NCBI RefSeq assembly: GCF_019703515.2 | Contig: NC_059349.1 | Span: 20,494,744 to 20,558,743 of the forward strand | Length of the DNA stretch: 64,000 bases | Direction: 5' to 3' | Source of the DNA: Myxocyprinus asiaticus | Taxonomy: Eukaryota > Chordata > Actinopteri > Cypriniformes > Catostomidae | Shown: positions 1-12,364 of the stretch, piece by piece | Numbering within the stretch: the stretch's first letter is position 1 | How the letters are laid out: each line of letters starts with the position of its first letter | Notes under the pieces: generated by a model | Told to the model about the DNA's origin: nothing | The model's input: only the letters and a program-made list of their open reading frames with translations | Databases searched by the model: none | Made by a program: the position numbers and the translations under genes

Positions 1-3000
1 TGGTTAACTCAAAACAGCAAAACACAACAATGGAGGACAGGTGAGGATGATAACGGTGCATCTTGGGAAATGTAGTGAAGGTGATTTCAACATAAGAGTC
101 TCTAGAAGAAGATGGGGAGATACAGAATAGTTCATGACACTTGGCTGGCGCATGACACGTGGTTTGAAATTTCCATTTTTGCTTATGGGTGAAATAAATG
201 CCATGTGACTAAATTCGTTTTTAAAATCAAATTTTCAAAACTGAAGAAATAAAATTAATATTGTATGTTCATACTAAAACAAACCCACACAATCTTAAAG
301 CTACACTATGTAAGATGTTTTGGTAAGAAATTGACAAAATTTCATTAATGAGCATGTACACAAACAATCTGTAATCCAAACCATGTTTTGGTCTTACCCC
401 GATTCACTAAAGTTAGCCTATAATAATGATTTATATTTTAGAGCTATCGGATGGATTTGGCGGGAAATTGCATCCTTCCATAATTTGTCCGTGCGTGTTT
501 ATGCCATGTCCATAAATAAAGATCCAGCTACTACAGCGTGTATACTGTGTGGTGATGTGTTAGTAGTTTGAAGCTGAAAGTTTGTAGCCACAACAACTGA
601 GCGACATTGACCATGGATCATTCAAAAAGGCAACCCTCTGAGGAATCACCCATTTTCAAAATAAAGAAAGTTTGTGTACTGTACTTTTAATGGCGGCAGC
701 TTCTCAGTCTCCTCCTGGCATAGGCATCTCAGTAATAACGCGAGTTACAAGATGTGGTGTAATTCAAACATCTTTATTAAATATTTCCAGATTAAATGGC
801 ATTAACAATAGTAGCACCCGTAGAGTCTAGAAACATGCGCTCTTTCTCCGCTTTTCTTTCATCTCTTGCCCTCATCAGAGAGTGCATGTTCCCCTCATTA
901 AAGTTCACGCTGCAACAAGTGAAAAATGAATTAGCCTATTAATACAATCATACTAAATGAAAAGGCAGAGAAGTAATTTATAAATATAATAAATATTTAT
1001 ACAATATTAAGATATTATAATATATTATATATAATGCAAAAATAAAATGAAAATAAAATAAGGAATAATAATAATTATATGAAATAATGAAAACGAACCG
1101 ATAATCAAAAATGTCACATTAAGTTTAATTGCACTTATGGGTTAAGCTTCGTTTTTTTTTATAGGGCTATCTATCTTAATATAGAGAATATTTTTTTTTT
1201 TTTTTTTTTTTTAGCATATACATATACATTTTAAAGTCTAATAAAAAAATAACATAAAATTATAAGCCTTTTAAATTTTTTTTTTTAATTTTTTTTTTTT
1301 TACTTTTTTCGTTAGCAAAAACTAGGTAAAGTGATATTACTGTGGAGATGAAAATTCTGTCAATAATGATAGTGTGCAGAAAGCTTACACATAGCCAGTT
1401 ATTACAGAGATCCTGATAAAACATTAAATGATTGGTATTGGGATCGATATCGGCCGATCAAGTGACAAGAAGATCGGTGATTGGTATAGGCTGTAAAAAT
1501 CCTGATCGGAGCAACCCTAGTCTTAGTCTTTCCTTCATGTAACAAGGCGGCCCAGACAGAGGCTAAAAGAATCCAAATTGAATAAAATCCCAGATGCAGA
1601 TTATTGCGCAACCAAAATACCAATAATAGCCAAAAAAAAAAAAAAAAAAAAAGATTAAGCATATTGTTGGACCTTTAACTAGTCACCAGGGACTCTTATT
1701 TTGAAATGCCTGTGCTCCCAGCTGATCAAGCAAACAGAAAAGGGAAATAAAATATGCACTCTTACAATTACCTATAGTGTATTACAATAAACATTATAAA
1801 GTAAACATTATTATATAACAAATATGAGCAATAATAATGATGAACATAAGTGATCGCTTATCGTAAATGTCTGGTACTCACTGACAGTGAAATGCATTGG
1901 GACCCCTGAAAGCACTGTATCATGAGCTGCCCACATGCTTCAAGAATGAGCAACAGTTCTGAGTCTTCACTATGAAGCATGCAGAGCATACAAACTATTT
2001 ATTTAATTAAATTGCAGCCATTTGCAGTCCCCAAATTGTAAGACCTCTTTAAATAATAATTTAGCCTTTTGTTGTTCCATTTAGATATTTAAGATTTGTA
2101 TTACCTTACATTTTAGAAAACTGAATTTAAAACATTTTAAGATTTTTTAAGGACTCGCAGGAACTCTGTAATCACTCTGGAGTCTCAGGAAAATGACATC
2201 ATGACAAAACGGATTGGTTAATGGCAAAACAAGAAGGCACACAGCCCCAAGCCCTTTACTAGTGACTATCTTGAGCTGTGATGTGAAAGACAGCAAAGAA
2301 AAATCCAATTAATACTTTTAAGAGACCTCCAAATAACGGTGCACTGGTCAAACATCTATAATATAATGAAATACAGTATGTGTGATATTTATGTTGTCTG
2401 AAAAAATTGTGTTATGTAAGAATAGACAGCTCCTTTTGAATTGCCACATGCTATGGAGAAAGAATTTAGAAAGATGCTTTTTGCAACCAGATGGTGTAGT
2501 TCCGGCCTCAACCAGTAGGGGTTTACTGGATATTGCTAACCAGCTAAACGTTGACCCCTTGGTTTTATTATACCTAGATTTTTCACTACTCCTAAAATAC
2601 TCTTGGGGATGTTTCATCATGGAAGATTCACAGCTGATTACAACCTTTCGCATCACTAACTGCTGTAAAATGAACAGTTAACTGTCACTATGAAAGATAA
2701 ACTGTAAGTGTGTGCTGATGTGTAGCCCACAGTCACATACCTAGGCTGGGAATTTTGGTTTCTGTAATTGTTTTTAGCTTATAATTTCCTGAAAGGAAGA
2801 GTTTCAAGATAGAATAAATCATGCTGTAATTACACTTGAGAAGACTCCTCATAGCCCCTCTCCAATCATGGCTCTATTTGAAGTCATTTAACCTATTATT
2901 GACTGACAGCAACAGGTCACACCTCGCTTAATTTAGCAGTATATCTATTAGTGCTCTGGTGTTAATTACCATGTTCCACCAGCTCTTTATGGAGTGGAAC

Positions 3001-3134
3001 TAAAGATTATCTTACAGGAGAGATAAATACTTTCCAGTGAAATGTAGTAAAGCGCATATCTTTAGCATTTGAGCATAAATATGAAATACATTGAAAATAC
3101 TACAAAATTTCAATCTGCTATGTCACAAAGCATG
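1..3134. other. AT-rich flank without a recognisable gene
   Basis: I see no conserved coding region here. The longest open frames are about 100 codons, at 2348-2681, where two overlap on opposite strands with no domain or motif. The stretch 955-1320 is very AT-rich, with a poly-T run near 1189-1213 and another near 1275-1305. The segment from about 294 (AAAGCTACACTATGTAA) to about 600 resembles the start of a short non-autonomous fish DNA repeat, but I cannot find its other end. A poly-A run lies at about 1631-1652. Confidence 0.6.
1432..1524 (-). repeat. Fragment of a hAT-like repeat end
   Basis: Read on the minus strand, this piece begins CTAGGGTTGCTCCGATCAG and continues through a GATCGG/CCGATC-rich stretch. 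Ends of the CTAGGG-TTGC type are common in fish hAT elements. No partner end or 8-bp duplication was found, so this is a tentative assignment by sequence style only. Confidence 0.3.
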
Positions 3135-3136
3135 TA

Positions 3137-4006
3137 CAGTGCATCTGGAAAGTATTCACAGCGCTTCACTTTTTCCACATTTTGTTATGTTTCAGCCTTA
3201 TTCCAAAATGGATTATATTCATTATTTTCCTCAAAATTCTGCAAACAATACCCCATAATGACAACATGAAAGAAGTTTGTTTGAAATCTTTGCAAATGTA
3301 TTAAAAAAAAAAAAAACAAAAACAAAAACAAAAAAAAAAAAAAAAAAACACATACATAAGTATTCACAGCCTTTGCCATGACACTCAAAATTGAGCTCAG
3401 GTGCATCGTGTTTCCACTGATCATCCTTGAGATGTTTCTACAACTTGATTGGAGTCCACCTGTGGTAAATTCAGTTGATTGGACATGATTTGGAAAGGCA
3501 CACACCTGTCTATATAAGGTCCCACAGTGAACAGTGCATGTCAGAGCACAAACCAAGACATGAAGTCCAAGGAATTGTCTGTAGACCTCCGAGACAGGAT
3601 TGTATCGAGGCACAGATCTGGGGAAGGGTACAGAAAAATTTCTGCAGCATTGAAGGTCCCAATGAGCACAGTGGCCTCCATCATCCGTAAATGGAAGAAG
3701 TTTGGAACCACCAGGACTCTTCCTAGAGCTGGCCACCCGGCCAAACTGAGCGATCGGCCTTAGTCAGGGAGGTGACCAAGAACCCAATGGTCACTCTGAC
3801 AGAGCTCCAGCGTTTCTCTGTGGAGAGAGGAGAACCTTCCAGAAGAACAACCATCTCTGCAGCACTCCACCAATCAGGCCTGTATGGTAGAGTGGCCAGA
3901 CGGAAGCCACTCCTCAGTAAAAGGCACATGACAGCCTGCCTGGAGTTTGCCAAAAGGTACCTGAAGACCATGAGAAACAAAGATTGAACTCTTTGGCCTG
4001 AATGGC
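3137..4006 (+). mobile_element. Tc1-A: 3'-truncated Tc1-like transposon
   Basis: The left inverted repeat starts CAGTGCATCTGGAAAG directly after a TA at 3135-3136, the expected Tc1/mariner target. It runs through the same roughly 165-bp terminal sequence seen in the complete copy at 55395-57010. An A-rich stretch (3301-3350) lies between the repeat and the transposase. The copy stops near 4006, inside the transposase, and is followed within about 15 bp by a 5'-truncated L2 LINE. The right terminal repeat and the second half of the transposase are absent, so this copy cannot move. Confidence 0.9.
3560..3987 (+). pseudogene. Tc1-like transposase, N-terminal half, broken
   Basis: The ATG at 3560 opens a paired-like helix-turn-helix DNA-binding region (LRDRIVSRHRSGEGYRKISA, then STVASIIRKWKKFGT), the part of a Tc1 transposase that binds the terminal repeats. 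Compared with the copy at 55.8 kb, about 10 bases are missing near 3754. This shifts the frame at LSDR and ends the first ORF at 3763. The continuation (about 3772-3987) ends in MRNKD followed by a stop. There the codons that should encode the first catalytic aspartate segment (the WSDET region of the family) are missing, as in the copy at 56.2 kb. The DDE domain beyond this is absent. Confidence 0.85.
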
Positions 4007-4018
4007 AAAATGACTGAA

Positions 4019-6958
4019 TGACTTTTCAAACTCTGCTGCCATGTGCTTCACAGAAACCTGGCTGAGTGAAGCCATTCCGGACAGCACGTTACATCTGCTG
4101 GGCTTTTAGCTGTTCAGAGCGGATCGTATCACGGAGTTAATGGGGAAAACGAGAGGCGGTGGAACATGCTTTTACATCAATACATTGGTTGTAATTACAA
4201 TTACATTGGTGTACAGATGTAACAACGTTAAAGAGGATGTGCTGTCCTAATTTGGAAGCGCTCTTTATTAACTGTAAGCCGTTCTACTCGCCGCAGGAGT
4301 TTTCCTCGTTTATTCTGGTGAGTGTGTATATCGCGCTAAACGTGTGTGTGAACACAGCGCTGCAACAGCTGACTGATCAAATCACAGACACAGAACAACA
4401 ATACCCGGACTCAGTTTTTATTATTCTTGGGGATTGTAACAAAGCAAATCTCACACGTGAACTGCCCAAATACAAATAGCACATTACATGCCCCACCAGA
4501 GACAGGAACATACTGGATCACTGTTACACAACAATAAAGGATGTATATCGCTCTGTCCCTAGAGCAGCTTTGGGACTCTCTGATCACTGTCTGGTTAATT
4601 TTCTTCCAATTTCTGCCTGTTAATTTTACAGGCAGAAATTAAAATCAACCAAGCCAGTAGTAAGGACTGTAAAGGGATGGACCAATGAAGCAGAGCGGGA
4701 ACTACAAGCCTGCTTCGACTGCACGGATTGGAGTGTTTTTGAGGCTGCAACCACAGACCTGGACGAGCTCACAGATACTGTTACATCATATATCAGTTTC
4801 TGTGAGGATATGTGCATTCCTACTATGACTTATTTAAAGTTCAACAACGACAAACCGTGGTTTACAGCAGAGCTCAGGCAGCTTCGTCAGGCCAAAGAGG
4901 ATGCTTAGAGATGTGGGGATAAAGTCTTGTACAGTCAGGCCAGGAACACACTGAACAAGGAAATCAGAGTGGCTAAAAGAAAATACTCTGAGAAGCTGAA
5001 AAACAAATTTTCAGCTAACAACCCTGCATCAGTGTGGAGTGGCATGAAACAACTCACAAATTACAGGACTCCTACCCCCAACCCTGTGGTGGACCAACAA
5101 CTGGCTGATGACCTGAATGTGTTCTACTGCAGATTTGAAAGGCCCAATCTCACACCCCACACCCACTCTGACCTTCACTTCACACAAACAGCAAAACCTC
5201 CTGCAACCCCCATCCTCCCCCCTCTTGATACTCAACCTGCACTTAAGATCTGTGAAGATGATGTGAGCCGGGTCTTTCGGAAACAAAAGGCGAGGAAACC
5301 TTCAGGCCCAGATGGCATCTCACCAGCGTGTCTTCGATCCTGTGCTAACCAGCTGGCCCCCATCTTCACACAGATCTTCAATAGATCACTGGAGCAGTGT
5401 GAAGTCCCATGCTGCTTCAAATGCTCAATCATTATTCCTGTCCCAAAGAAACCAAAAATCACAGGACTTAGTGACTACAGACCTGTCGCCCTGACATCTG
5501 TGGTCATGAAATCATTTGAGAGACTGGTGTTGGCCCACCCGAAGAACATCACTGGACCCTTTCTAGATCCCCTTCAATTTGCTTATCGTGCAAACAGGTC
5601 TGTGGATGATGCAGTCAACATGGGATTGCATCATATCCTGCAACATCTGGACAGACCAGGGACATATGCAAGGATCCTTTTTGTGGACTTCAGTTTGGCT
5701 TTCAACACCATCATCCCAGCTATACTCCAGAATAAATTATACCAACTCTCTGTTCCCATGTCTATCTGTAAGTGGATTACCAGCTTTCTGACGGACAGGC
5801 AGCAGCTTGTGAGACAGGGGAAACTCACTTCCAGCACCCCTACAATCAGCACTGGTGCCCCCAGGGATGTGTGCTCTCCCCACTACTCTTCTCCCTCTAC
5901 ACCAATGACTGCATTACCAAGGACCCCTCTGTCAAGCTCCTGAAGTTTGCAGACAACACCACTGTCATTGGCCTCATCCGAGACGACAATGAGTCTGCTT
6001 ACAGAAGGGAGGTTGAACAGCTGGCTGTCTGGTGCAGTCAAAACAACCTTGAGCTGAACACGCTCAAAACGGTGGAGATGATTGTGGACTTTAGGAGAAA
6101 CACCCCAACACTGACCCCCCTCACCATTCTAAACAGCACTGTGGCAGCAGTAGAATCATTCAGGTTCCTGGGCACTACCATCTCACAGGACCTGAAGTGG
6201 GAGACACACATTGTAAAAAAAGCCCAGCAGAGGTTGTACTTCCTTCCCCAGCTGAGGAAGTTCAACCTGCCACAGGCACTGCTGATACAGTTCTACTCAG
6301 CAGTCATTGAGTCTGTCCTCTGCACTTCAATAACTGTCTGGTTTGGTTCAGCTACGAAATCAGATATCAGAAGACTACAAAGGACAGTTCGGAATGCTGA
6401 GAGGATTATTGGTTGCCCCCTGCCCCCCTTCAAGAACTATACACTTCCAATGTGTGGAAAAAGGCTGGGAAAATCACTCTGGACCCCACTCACCCTGCCC
6501 ATTACCTTTTTGAACTGTTGCCTTCTGGCCGACGCTTCAGAGCTCTGAGCACCAGAACAGTTTTTTCCCTCAGGCTATCCATGTCAAGAACAGCTAAACT
6601 GCCCCACTGAGCAATAACTATGTGCAATACACAGTTTAATCTTTTTTATATTTATCCAACACATCCAACCTCTTCTGCCAAATAAAGATTTGTATTTTGC
6701 ACTGTACATAACAGATAACAGATTTGTATTAGATTTGCACTACGTATGTGTATGTGTGTATGTATGTATGAATGTGTGTGTCTGTGTGTGTATGTACGTA
6801 TGTGTATAATTATTTTTTAATTTTTTTTTATCATTATTTATGTCTTGCTGCTGTTTTTGTATTGTTTTTGTATTGTTGTACACTGGAAGCTCCTGTCACC
6901 AAGACAAATTCCTTGTATGTGTAAGCATACATGGCAATAAAGCTGATTCTGATTCTGA
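4019..6958 (+). mobile_element. L2-A: 5'-truncated L2-clade LINE
   Basis: This non-LTR retrotransposon copy starts inside the endonuclease coding region and runs to a complete 3' end. The 3' end is GGCAATAAAGCTGATTCTG repeated as short TTCTGA units, the tail style of fish L2 elements. It is closely similar to L2-C at 60363-63280 in the same orientation. The upstream part (5' UTR and about 140 codons) is lost at the junction with Tc1-A. A GT-rich microsatellite (about 6741-6800) lies in the 3' UTR and is shared with L2-C. No target duplication can be seen because the 5' side is truncated. Confidence 0.88.
4022..6610 (+). pseudogene. L2-A ORF2: AP endonuclease and reverse transcriptase, decayed
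   Basis: The order is endonuclease pieces (FTETWLSEA near 4050, VSVYIALN near 4320, ILGDCNKAN at about 4420-4450, GLSDHCL near 4572), then reverse transcriptase. RT motifs are KPSGPDGISP (5304), VPKKPKITGLSDYRPVAL (5442), ILFVDFSLAFNTI (5672), STGAP (5848), CVLSPLLFSLYTND (5870) and the catalytic box at 5946-5957. That box reads FADN where the family has FADD, so the second metal-binding aspartate is asparagine. A one-base loss near 5857 (in the GAPQGC region) shifts frame, and several stops precede 4927. A 3' domain (FLGTTISQDLKWETHI) follows, to about 6610. The enzyme would nick DNA and prime reverse transcription of its own RNA, but this copy cannot make it. Confidence 0.88.
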
Positions 6959-7235
6959 AAAGTCCTGAGAGTTATGAGAATGCATAATTTGTGAAAAATC
7001 TGAGCTTTAGGCATAGAATCGAGAGGAGTATTGGGAGAGTTGCGAATGTTAAGCTCCAGAGTAAAACTGGGATTTCTATTCTGGCAGGACAGAAGATGGC
7101 ATTGACTGGGTTTGCTAGAATTTTCCCCTCTCTGGTTCACCTCTCCTTGTTGAGCCATCTTCCCACTCATACTTACCAAGTGGTCCTTTCTTCTGTAACT
7201 ACGTACTCACCTGTCCAGTTAAGACTTCTTTCAAA

Positions 7236-8480
7236 GTGCCTATCCTTGTAAAAAAAAAAAACTACACAGACCATGACATCACAGTACCAGCAAGAAAAAG
7301 CATTGCTGATCTATCAGTTCCTCTTTCTCTCTCCAAGCTTACAGGAACTGCAACACAAGATTCTCCAGCTAAAGTGCAGTGTAACTCAATGTGTTTAGAC
7401 AATAAGAATCCTATAAATTTGGACTTTGGCAATTCCCCATTGTCAGAAGAATGGAGGCTGAGGACCACACAGAAATTAAATTCAATCCCAGAAGTCTTTG
7501 CTCTCAGTGAACTGGACTACGGCAATACCACTGAAGTCAAACTTCGCATCCGCCTTTCTGATTCTACTCCATTTAAACAGCGAGTGAGGCCTATTCATCC
7601 GTCAGACTTTGAAGCAGTAAGGCTCCATCTCAAAGAGCTGCATGACGCTAACATAATCTGCGAGTCAGAGAGTCCCTTTGCTTCACCCATTGTGGTAGTG
7701 AAGAAGAAAACCAGTGCTATAAGACTCTGTGTTGATTATAGGAAACTAAATAGCCAGACCAGTAAGGATGCTTATGTTCTACCAAACATCGAGGAGACTT
7801 TTACAGCTTTGACTGGATCCAAGAGGTTTTTAGTCATGGATCTAAAGTCTGGCCATTATCAATTTGAGGTTGAGGAAGTAGACAAGCACAAGACTGCCTT
7901 TGTGAACCCCCTGGGGTTTGGGGAATTCAATCGCATGCCACAAGGTGTCACTAATGCTCTGAGCACATTTCAACGAGTAATGGAGAAGTGTGTATGCAGT
8001 ATGAATTTAAAGGAAGTCTTAGTATTCCTCGATGATCTTATCGTATTTTCCAGTACTCTCAAGGAACATGAAGATCGCCTCATGCGTATTCTTAGCAGAC
8101 TCAAAGAGTTTGGCCTGAAGTTGACCCCAGAGAAATGTCATGTCTTTCAAACCTCTGTCAAGTATCTCGGACATGTAGTATCAGAGAGAGGTGTAGAGAC
8201 CTATCCAGAAAAAATTGCAGCACTTACCTCCTGGCCTAGACCCAACAACATCAAAGAACTGAAATCCTTCCTAGTATTTACAGGATGCTACAGGAGGTTT
8301 GTGAAGGAATTTTCAAAGATTTCAAAACCTCTCAACAACCTCACCGCTGCTATATTACATCCAAAAGGGTATAGAGCCTGGAGAAAACTTCATTTCCCTC
8401 TGTTGATTGGAAACAACTTTTCAAAGAGAAGTGGACTCCCGAATGTGAAAATGCATTCAAGAGTTTCATTGAAAAGCTGA
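7236..8480 (+). pseudogene. Gypsy-1 Pol: reverse transcriptase domain
   Basis: A 414-codon open frame. After a poorly conserved lead (VPARKSIADLSVPL at 7278) it has the gypsy RT boxes in order: RVRPIHPSDFEAVR, IVVVKKKTSAIRLCVDYRKL (7691-7748), FLVMDLKSGHYQ, FNRMPQGVTNA, VFLDDLIVF with the catalytic Asp pair at 8031-8036, and KYLGHVVSERGV. RT copies the element RNA into cDNA in cytoplasmic particles. The catalytic pair is intact. The frame is lost near 8350-8480, where the connection to RNase H shifts. Upstream, the matching frame is broken by an A-run at 7250-7260. Confidence 0.88.
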
Positions 8481-9285
8481 CAACGGCACTAGTCTTAGGG
8501 TTTGCAAACCCTAAGCAGCCCTATATACTCCATACTGATGCCAGTTTACACAGACTCGGAGCTGAATTATATCAAGGGCAGGACAGTCAACTTCAAGTAA
8601 TTGCTTATGCAAGCAGTGGACTGTCCAACTGTGAAAAGTGATACCCTGTCTGCAAACTCGAATTCCTTGCCCTCAAGTGGGCAGTGACCAACAAGTTCTT
8701 TGACTTTCTCTATGGTGCGAAGTTTGTTGTCATGACTGACAACAATCCTTAAACGTACAGTGGTGTGAAAAAGTGTTTGCCCCCTTCCTGATTTCTTATT
8801 TTTTTGCATGTTTGTCACACTTAAATGTTTCAGATCATCAAACAAGTTTAAATATTAGTCCAATATTACAGGGCCATGTAGGTTTGGATTTTGTTTTCCC
8901 TTAATAATAACAACCTTCATTTAAAAACTGCATTTTGTGTTTACTTGTGTTATCTTTGACTAATATTTAAACTTGTTTGATGATCTGAAACATTTAAGTG
9001 TGACAAACATGCAAAAAAATAAGAAATCAGGAAGGGGGCAAACATTTTTTCACACCACTGTATGTATTGACCTCAGCCAAGCTTGATGCAGCAGGTCACA
9101 GATGGCTGGCTGCTCTCTCAAGTTTCGATTTCAGTATACAATATAGGGCTGGAAAAGGAAATCAGGAAGCTGATGGCTTATCTAGAAGACCACACACTCC
9201 AGAGGAGTAAGACCACACCTCTAGGGAAGAAGATGATCGAGTACGACAATTCATTGCTCGAGTTGTGTAGGATGGATACAAGCCT
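8481..9285 (+). pseudogene. Gypsy-1 Pol: RNase H, split by a MITE
   Basis: The left part reads LGFANPKQPYILHTDASLHR (first catalytic Asp in HTDAS), AYASSGLSNCEK, then a stop, then LEFLALKWAV and VVMTDNNP. The right part begins YVLTSAKLDAAGHRWLAALS after the MITE. Removing 8758-9060 and one TA gives a continuous frame, apart from a single TAA at 8750-8752 that looks like a one-base change from TTA. RNase H would degrade the RNA strand of the RNA/DNA hybrid. Further stops follow before the integrase ORF. Confidence 0.82.
8758..9060. mobile_element. 303-bp Tc1/mariner-type MITE with 103-bp inverted repeats
   Basis: The ends are CAGTGGTGTGAAAAAG and its complement. The arms 8758-8860 and 8958-9060 are inverted repeats differing at about one base, around a 97-bp centre. 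TA flanks both sides (8756-8757 and 9061-9062), as expected for a Tc1/mariner superfamily transposase acting in trans. There is no coding capacity. It lies in the RNase H of gypsy-1, so it is younger than that element, and its near-identical arms fit a fairly recent insertion. Confidence 0.92.
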
Positions 9286-11468
9286 GTGTTCCCTAAGGAC
9301 GCTGTAGAGGCTGTATGTCAGAGACACCAGATGTATAATGAAGCTGAAGCAAGTACTGTTGAGTGTCTTGCAATTGGTGCAGGAGCCATTCCACTTGATT
9401 TTATGACTGCTGATTCCTTTCTTGGTTCAGACACACTTCCATGTATGTCCCAGCAGGACTGGGCATGTGAACAACAAAAAGATCCTGCTGTTAACAGGGT
9501 AATTGACATCATAAAAACACACAAGCATCTTTCCTACCGAGAGAGACAATCTGAGGACAGGGAAGTTCAGCTAATGTTGAGGATTGAGGATCAATTTGTC
9601 CTTAGTAATGATGTCCTATATCGGAAGCGCATCATTGGAGGAGAGCCACTATTCCAACTCATTCTTCCAAAAGCTTTCAGGCAGTCAGCTCTTGAAGGAC
9701 TTCACGATTCTGTTGGGCACCTAGGCAATGAGAGTATTGTAGATCTTGCACGCCAAAGTTTCTTTTGGCCCAGGATGTCAACAGACATGGAGGAAAAGAT
9801 CAAGACCTGTGCGAGGTGTGTAAAACGCAAAACTAGAGCTGAACGAACTGCCCCTCTTGTCAACATAAGTACAAGCCGTCATCTTGAGTTAGTCTGCATG
9901 GACCACTTGTCTTTAGAGCCAGATGGAAAGGGGACAAGGAACATTCTCGTAATCAATGATCACTTCACCAAATACACTGTTGCCATTCCCACTGCCAATC
10001 AAAAGGCGAAAACAGTTGCCAAAGTTCTATGGAATCACTTCTTTGTGCATTACGGTTTTCCTGAGAGACTTCACAGTGATCAGGGCCGTGATTTCGAGTC
10101 CTCTGTTATTAAAGACCTCTGTCAGTTGGTGGGTATCAAGAAAACTAGGACTGCTCCATACCATCCACGTGGCAACCCAGTGGAGAGGTTTAATACAACC
10201 CTCTTGGAAATGTTTGGAACACTCTCTGAAGAAAAGAAGGTCAATTGGAGAGAGTTTGTTCAAACCTTAGTGCACGCCTATAACTGCACCAAGAATGAAA
10301 CAACAGGATTCTCATCTTACCAACTCATGTTTGGTAGACAACCAAGTCTTCCTATTGATCTTGCATTTGGGCTTATTCCCAATTCCAGCAAAGTGTCCCA
10401 TTCAGAATATTTGAAAAATCTTCAGGAGAGACTTCAAGAGAGCTAAAAACTAGCCATTGAACAAAGTGACAGAACTGCACAAAAGAACAAACAGCGATAT
10501 GACAGTAAGGTCTGAGAATCAATTTTGGAGATCGGTGATAAAGTGCCGGTGAGAAATGTGGGAATCCGTGGGAAACACAAAATTGCGGACAAGTGGAGCA
10601 AAATGGTATATAAGATCGTGAAACAGATTGACAACTCACCAGTTTATGTTGTTGCTCCTGTGAACTCAGAAGGCCCAGAGAAGATTCTACACAGGGATTT
10701 ACTTCTGCCTTGTGGGTTTCTGTCATCTTCTGCCAATGAGTCCATAGCCTCAAAACCTGAACCAAAAGAGAAATTTCGCATTGAACCCCAGAATTCCCTT
10801 GTGAATGAGGTGGGTGAAGTATCAGAACACCTTCCTGAAGAACTTGTAGTGGAGTACAATTCTCCTGATTCCCAAATGTCTTGGGTTGAAGCGTTTGAAG
10901 TCCCACTTCATCGGAACCCAGTGATCGAACCAGAGAGAGAGATATTCAGTTCGGCATCTAGTTCAAAAGAAGAGGTTGTTGCAGTAGTTGAGCAGTCTCC
11001 AATGCAGTCTCAAATAGGAGTTGGAACAACAATTGAGAATGAGGTTGAAGTGCTGTCTTCTCTAAACCCTGAAGCTCAGACTTTCTATCCTCAAATAATG
11101 CCAGTGCAACCAGACCAGACTAACACTCTAGAGTTGAAATTGAGACAGACTTAATTGATCCAAAGGTGTCAACCAAATCTGAAGGAGGGAGAAATAAAGC
11201 CGGGTCAGATGTACTCAAGGAGTCTGACTCTTCTGAAAGAGAAAGCAAGCCCCAAACTAATGAAAATATGATAGAAGAATAGCCAACAGAAACAAGATCT
11301 ACCAGACAAAGAGTTGCACCTCGTAAGCTGACTTACCCGACTTCAGGGAATCCATTAGTCCTTATTATGCAATCGCACTTTACTGGATTTGACAAAGCAT
11401 TCTCCCAAGCCCTTGACTTTGACACAAGTTCTAGCATTAATTCTCTTTTGCCTCATGAAGTTGTGTAG
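9286..11468 (+). pseudogene. Gypsy-1 Pol: integrase and C-terminal tail
   Basis: An open frame of 386 codons (to 10446) that continues in the same frame past two stops (10444-10446 TAA, 10513-10515 TGA) to 11154. It shows the HHCC zinc finger (LHDSVGHLG, then CARCVKRK), catalytic Asp at 9901-9903 (CMDHLSLE), Asp at 10078-10080 (HSDQGRDFE) and Glu at 10183-10185 (GNPVERFN), with 34 residues between the last two. A GPY/F-like module follows (GDKVPVRNVGIRGKHK, HRDLLLP). An acidic tail shifts frame at about 11150 and ends with TRSTRQRVAPRKLTYP and a stop at 11466-11468, just before the polypurine tract. Integrase would join cDNA to host DNA. The three catalytic residues are intact, but the stops disable it. 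Confidence 0.88.
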
Positions 11469-11498
11469 TTGCCTACATGCAGGGATGCATGCAGATTT

Positions 11499-11510
11499 AG
11501 AGGGGGAGGG
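11499..11510 (+). promoter_or_regulatory. Polypurine tract of gypsy-1
   Basis: AGAGGGGGAGGG immediately precedes the TGTAACCC start of the LTR. This is the usual position and composition of the plus-strand DNA primer in LTR retrotransposons. Confidence 0.85.
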
Positions 11511-12331
11511 TGTAACCCTTTAAATTTAACAGGGATTCTAACTGGAAAAATGCAGTAACTGTTAATATCCTCTAGAGGGCGTTAACCACGTAGAGTGTGA
11601 TGGGTTTAGTTCCAATCAGTTCGTGGCCATCTTGTGAAAAGATCAGATGTAGAGAACCTATTGGGTTAGAACATTATTTGCATGAAGGTTAAACAGAAAA
11701 AATAATTTACTAGTCGCTCATTAGTTCATTAGTGTTTCAACAATTTATTTTTTTGAGTTCTTGGGGAGAAATCATTCTTTAAAGATTTTGTTTCTGGGAA
11801 CTCCGGTGAGTGTTTGTGTCTGTTGTTACATTTATGATTTGAATGTATGATGTTGCTAATTAGTGTTTGTGATAGAAATTATGATCAGTAACTGAAGATT
11901 GATTCAACAATACTGAATTATATACATTGTACATTAGAGGTAGAACCTATTTTGTAATAAAAACCAATCAGAGTTAATCAGAAATCAATACTGAAATTCA
12001 TCACATGTCCTGCCAAGCTAATTTGCATGTGTGCTAGCATAGACATGATAAACTGATACTGTGTTAATGGTAAGGAATACATATCACAATTTCTGAGTGA
12101 GAAAAGATGTATTCTGTGGATAAAATGCATGGATATTATTATCAGTATTATTTTCAGTAATGTTGATCTAATGAATGTTTTCTCCTGCTCTTGTTGGGGG
12201 AAAAGGGAATTGTTAATGCATGTTCACAGATATTGTTTGATGAATTAGTAAATCTGAGACTATATCTGATACCTTTTGACTTATTCAGATAATTGATTGT
12301 AAATGAGTGATAATCTGAATTTATGCAGGTT

Positions 12332-12364
<33 letters not shown>

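Noticed and set aside
2348..2681. Paired 100-codon open frames
   Set aside because: They overlap on opposite strands, have no motif, and sit in otherwise gene-free AT-rich sequence.
3185..3736. 183-codon minus-strand frame with a Phe/Leu run
   Set aside because: It is the antisense of Tc1-A; the Phe-rich run is the A-rich spacer read backwards.
7236..11468. An active gypsy element
   Set aside because: RT and integrase catalytic residues are intact, but there are in-frame stops, frameshifts, a MITE in RNase H and no 5' LTR, gag or protease.
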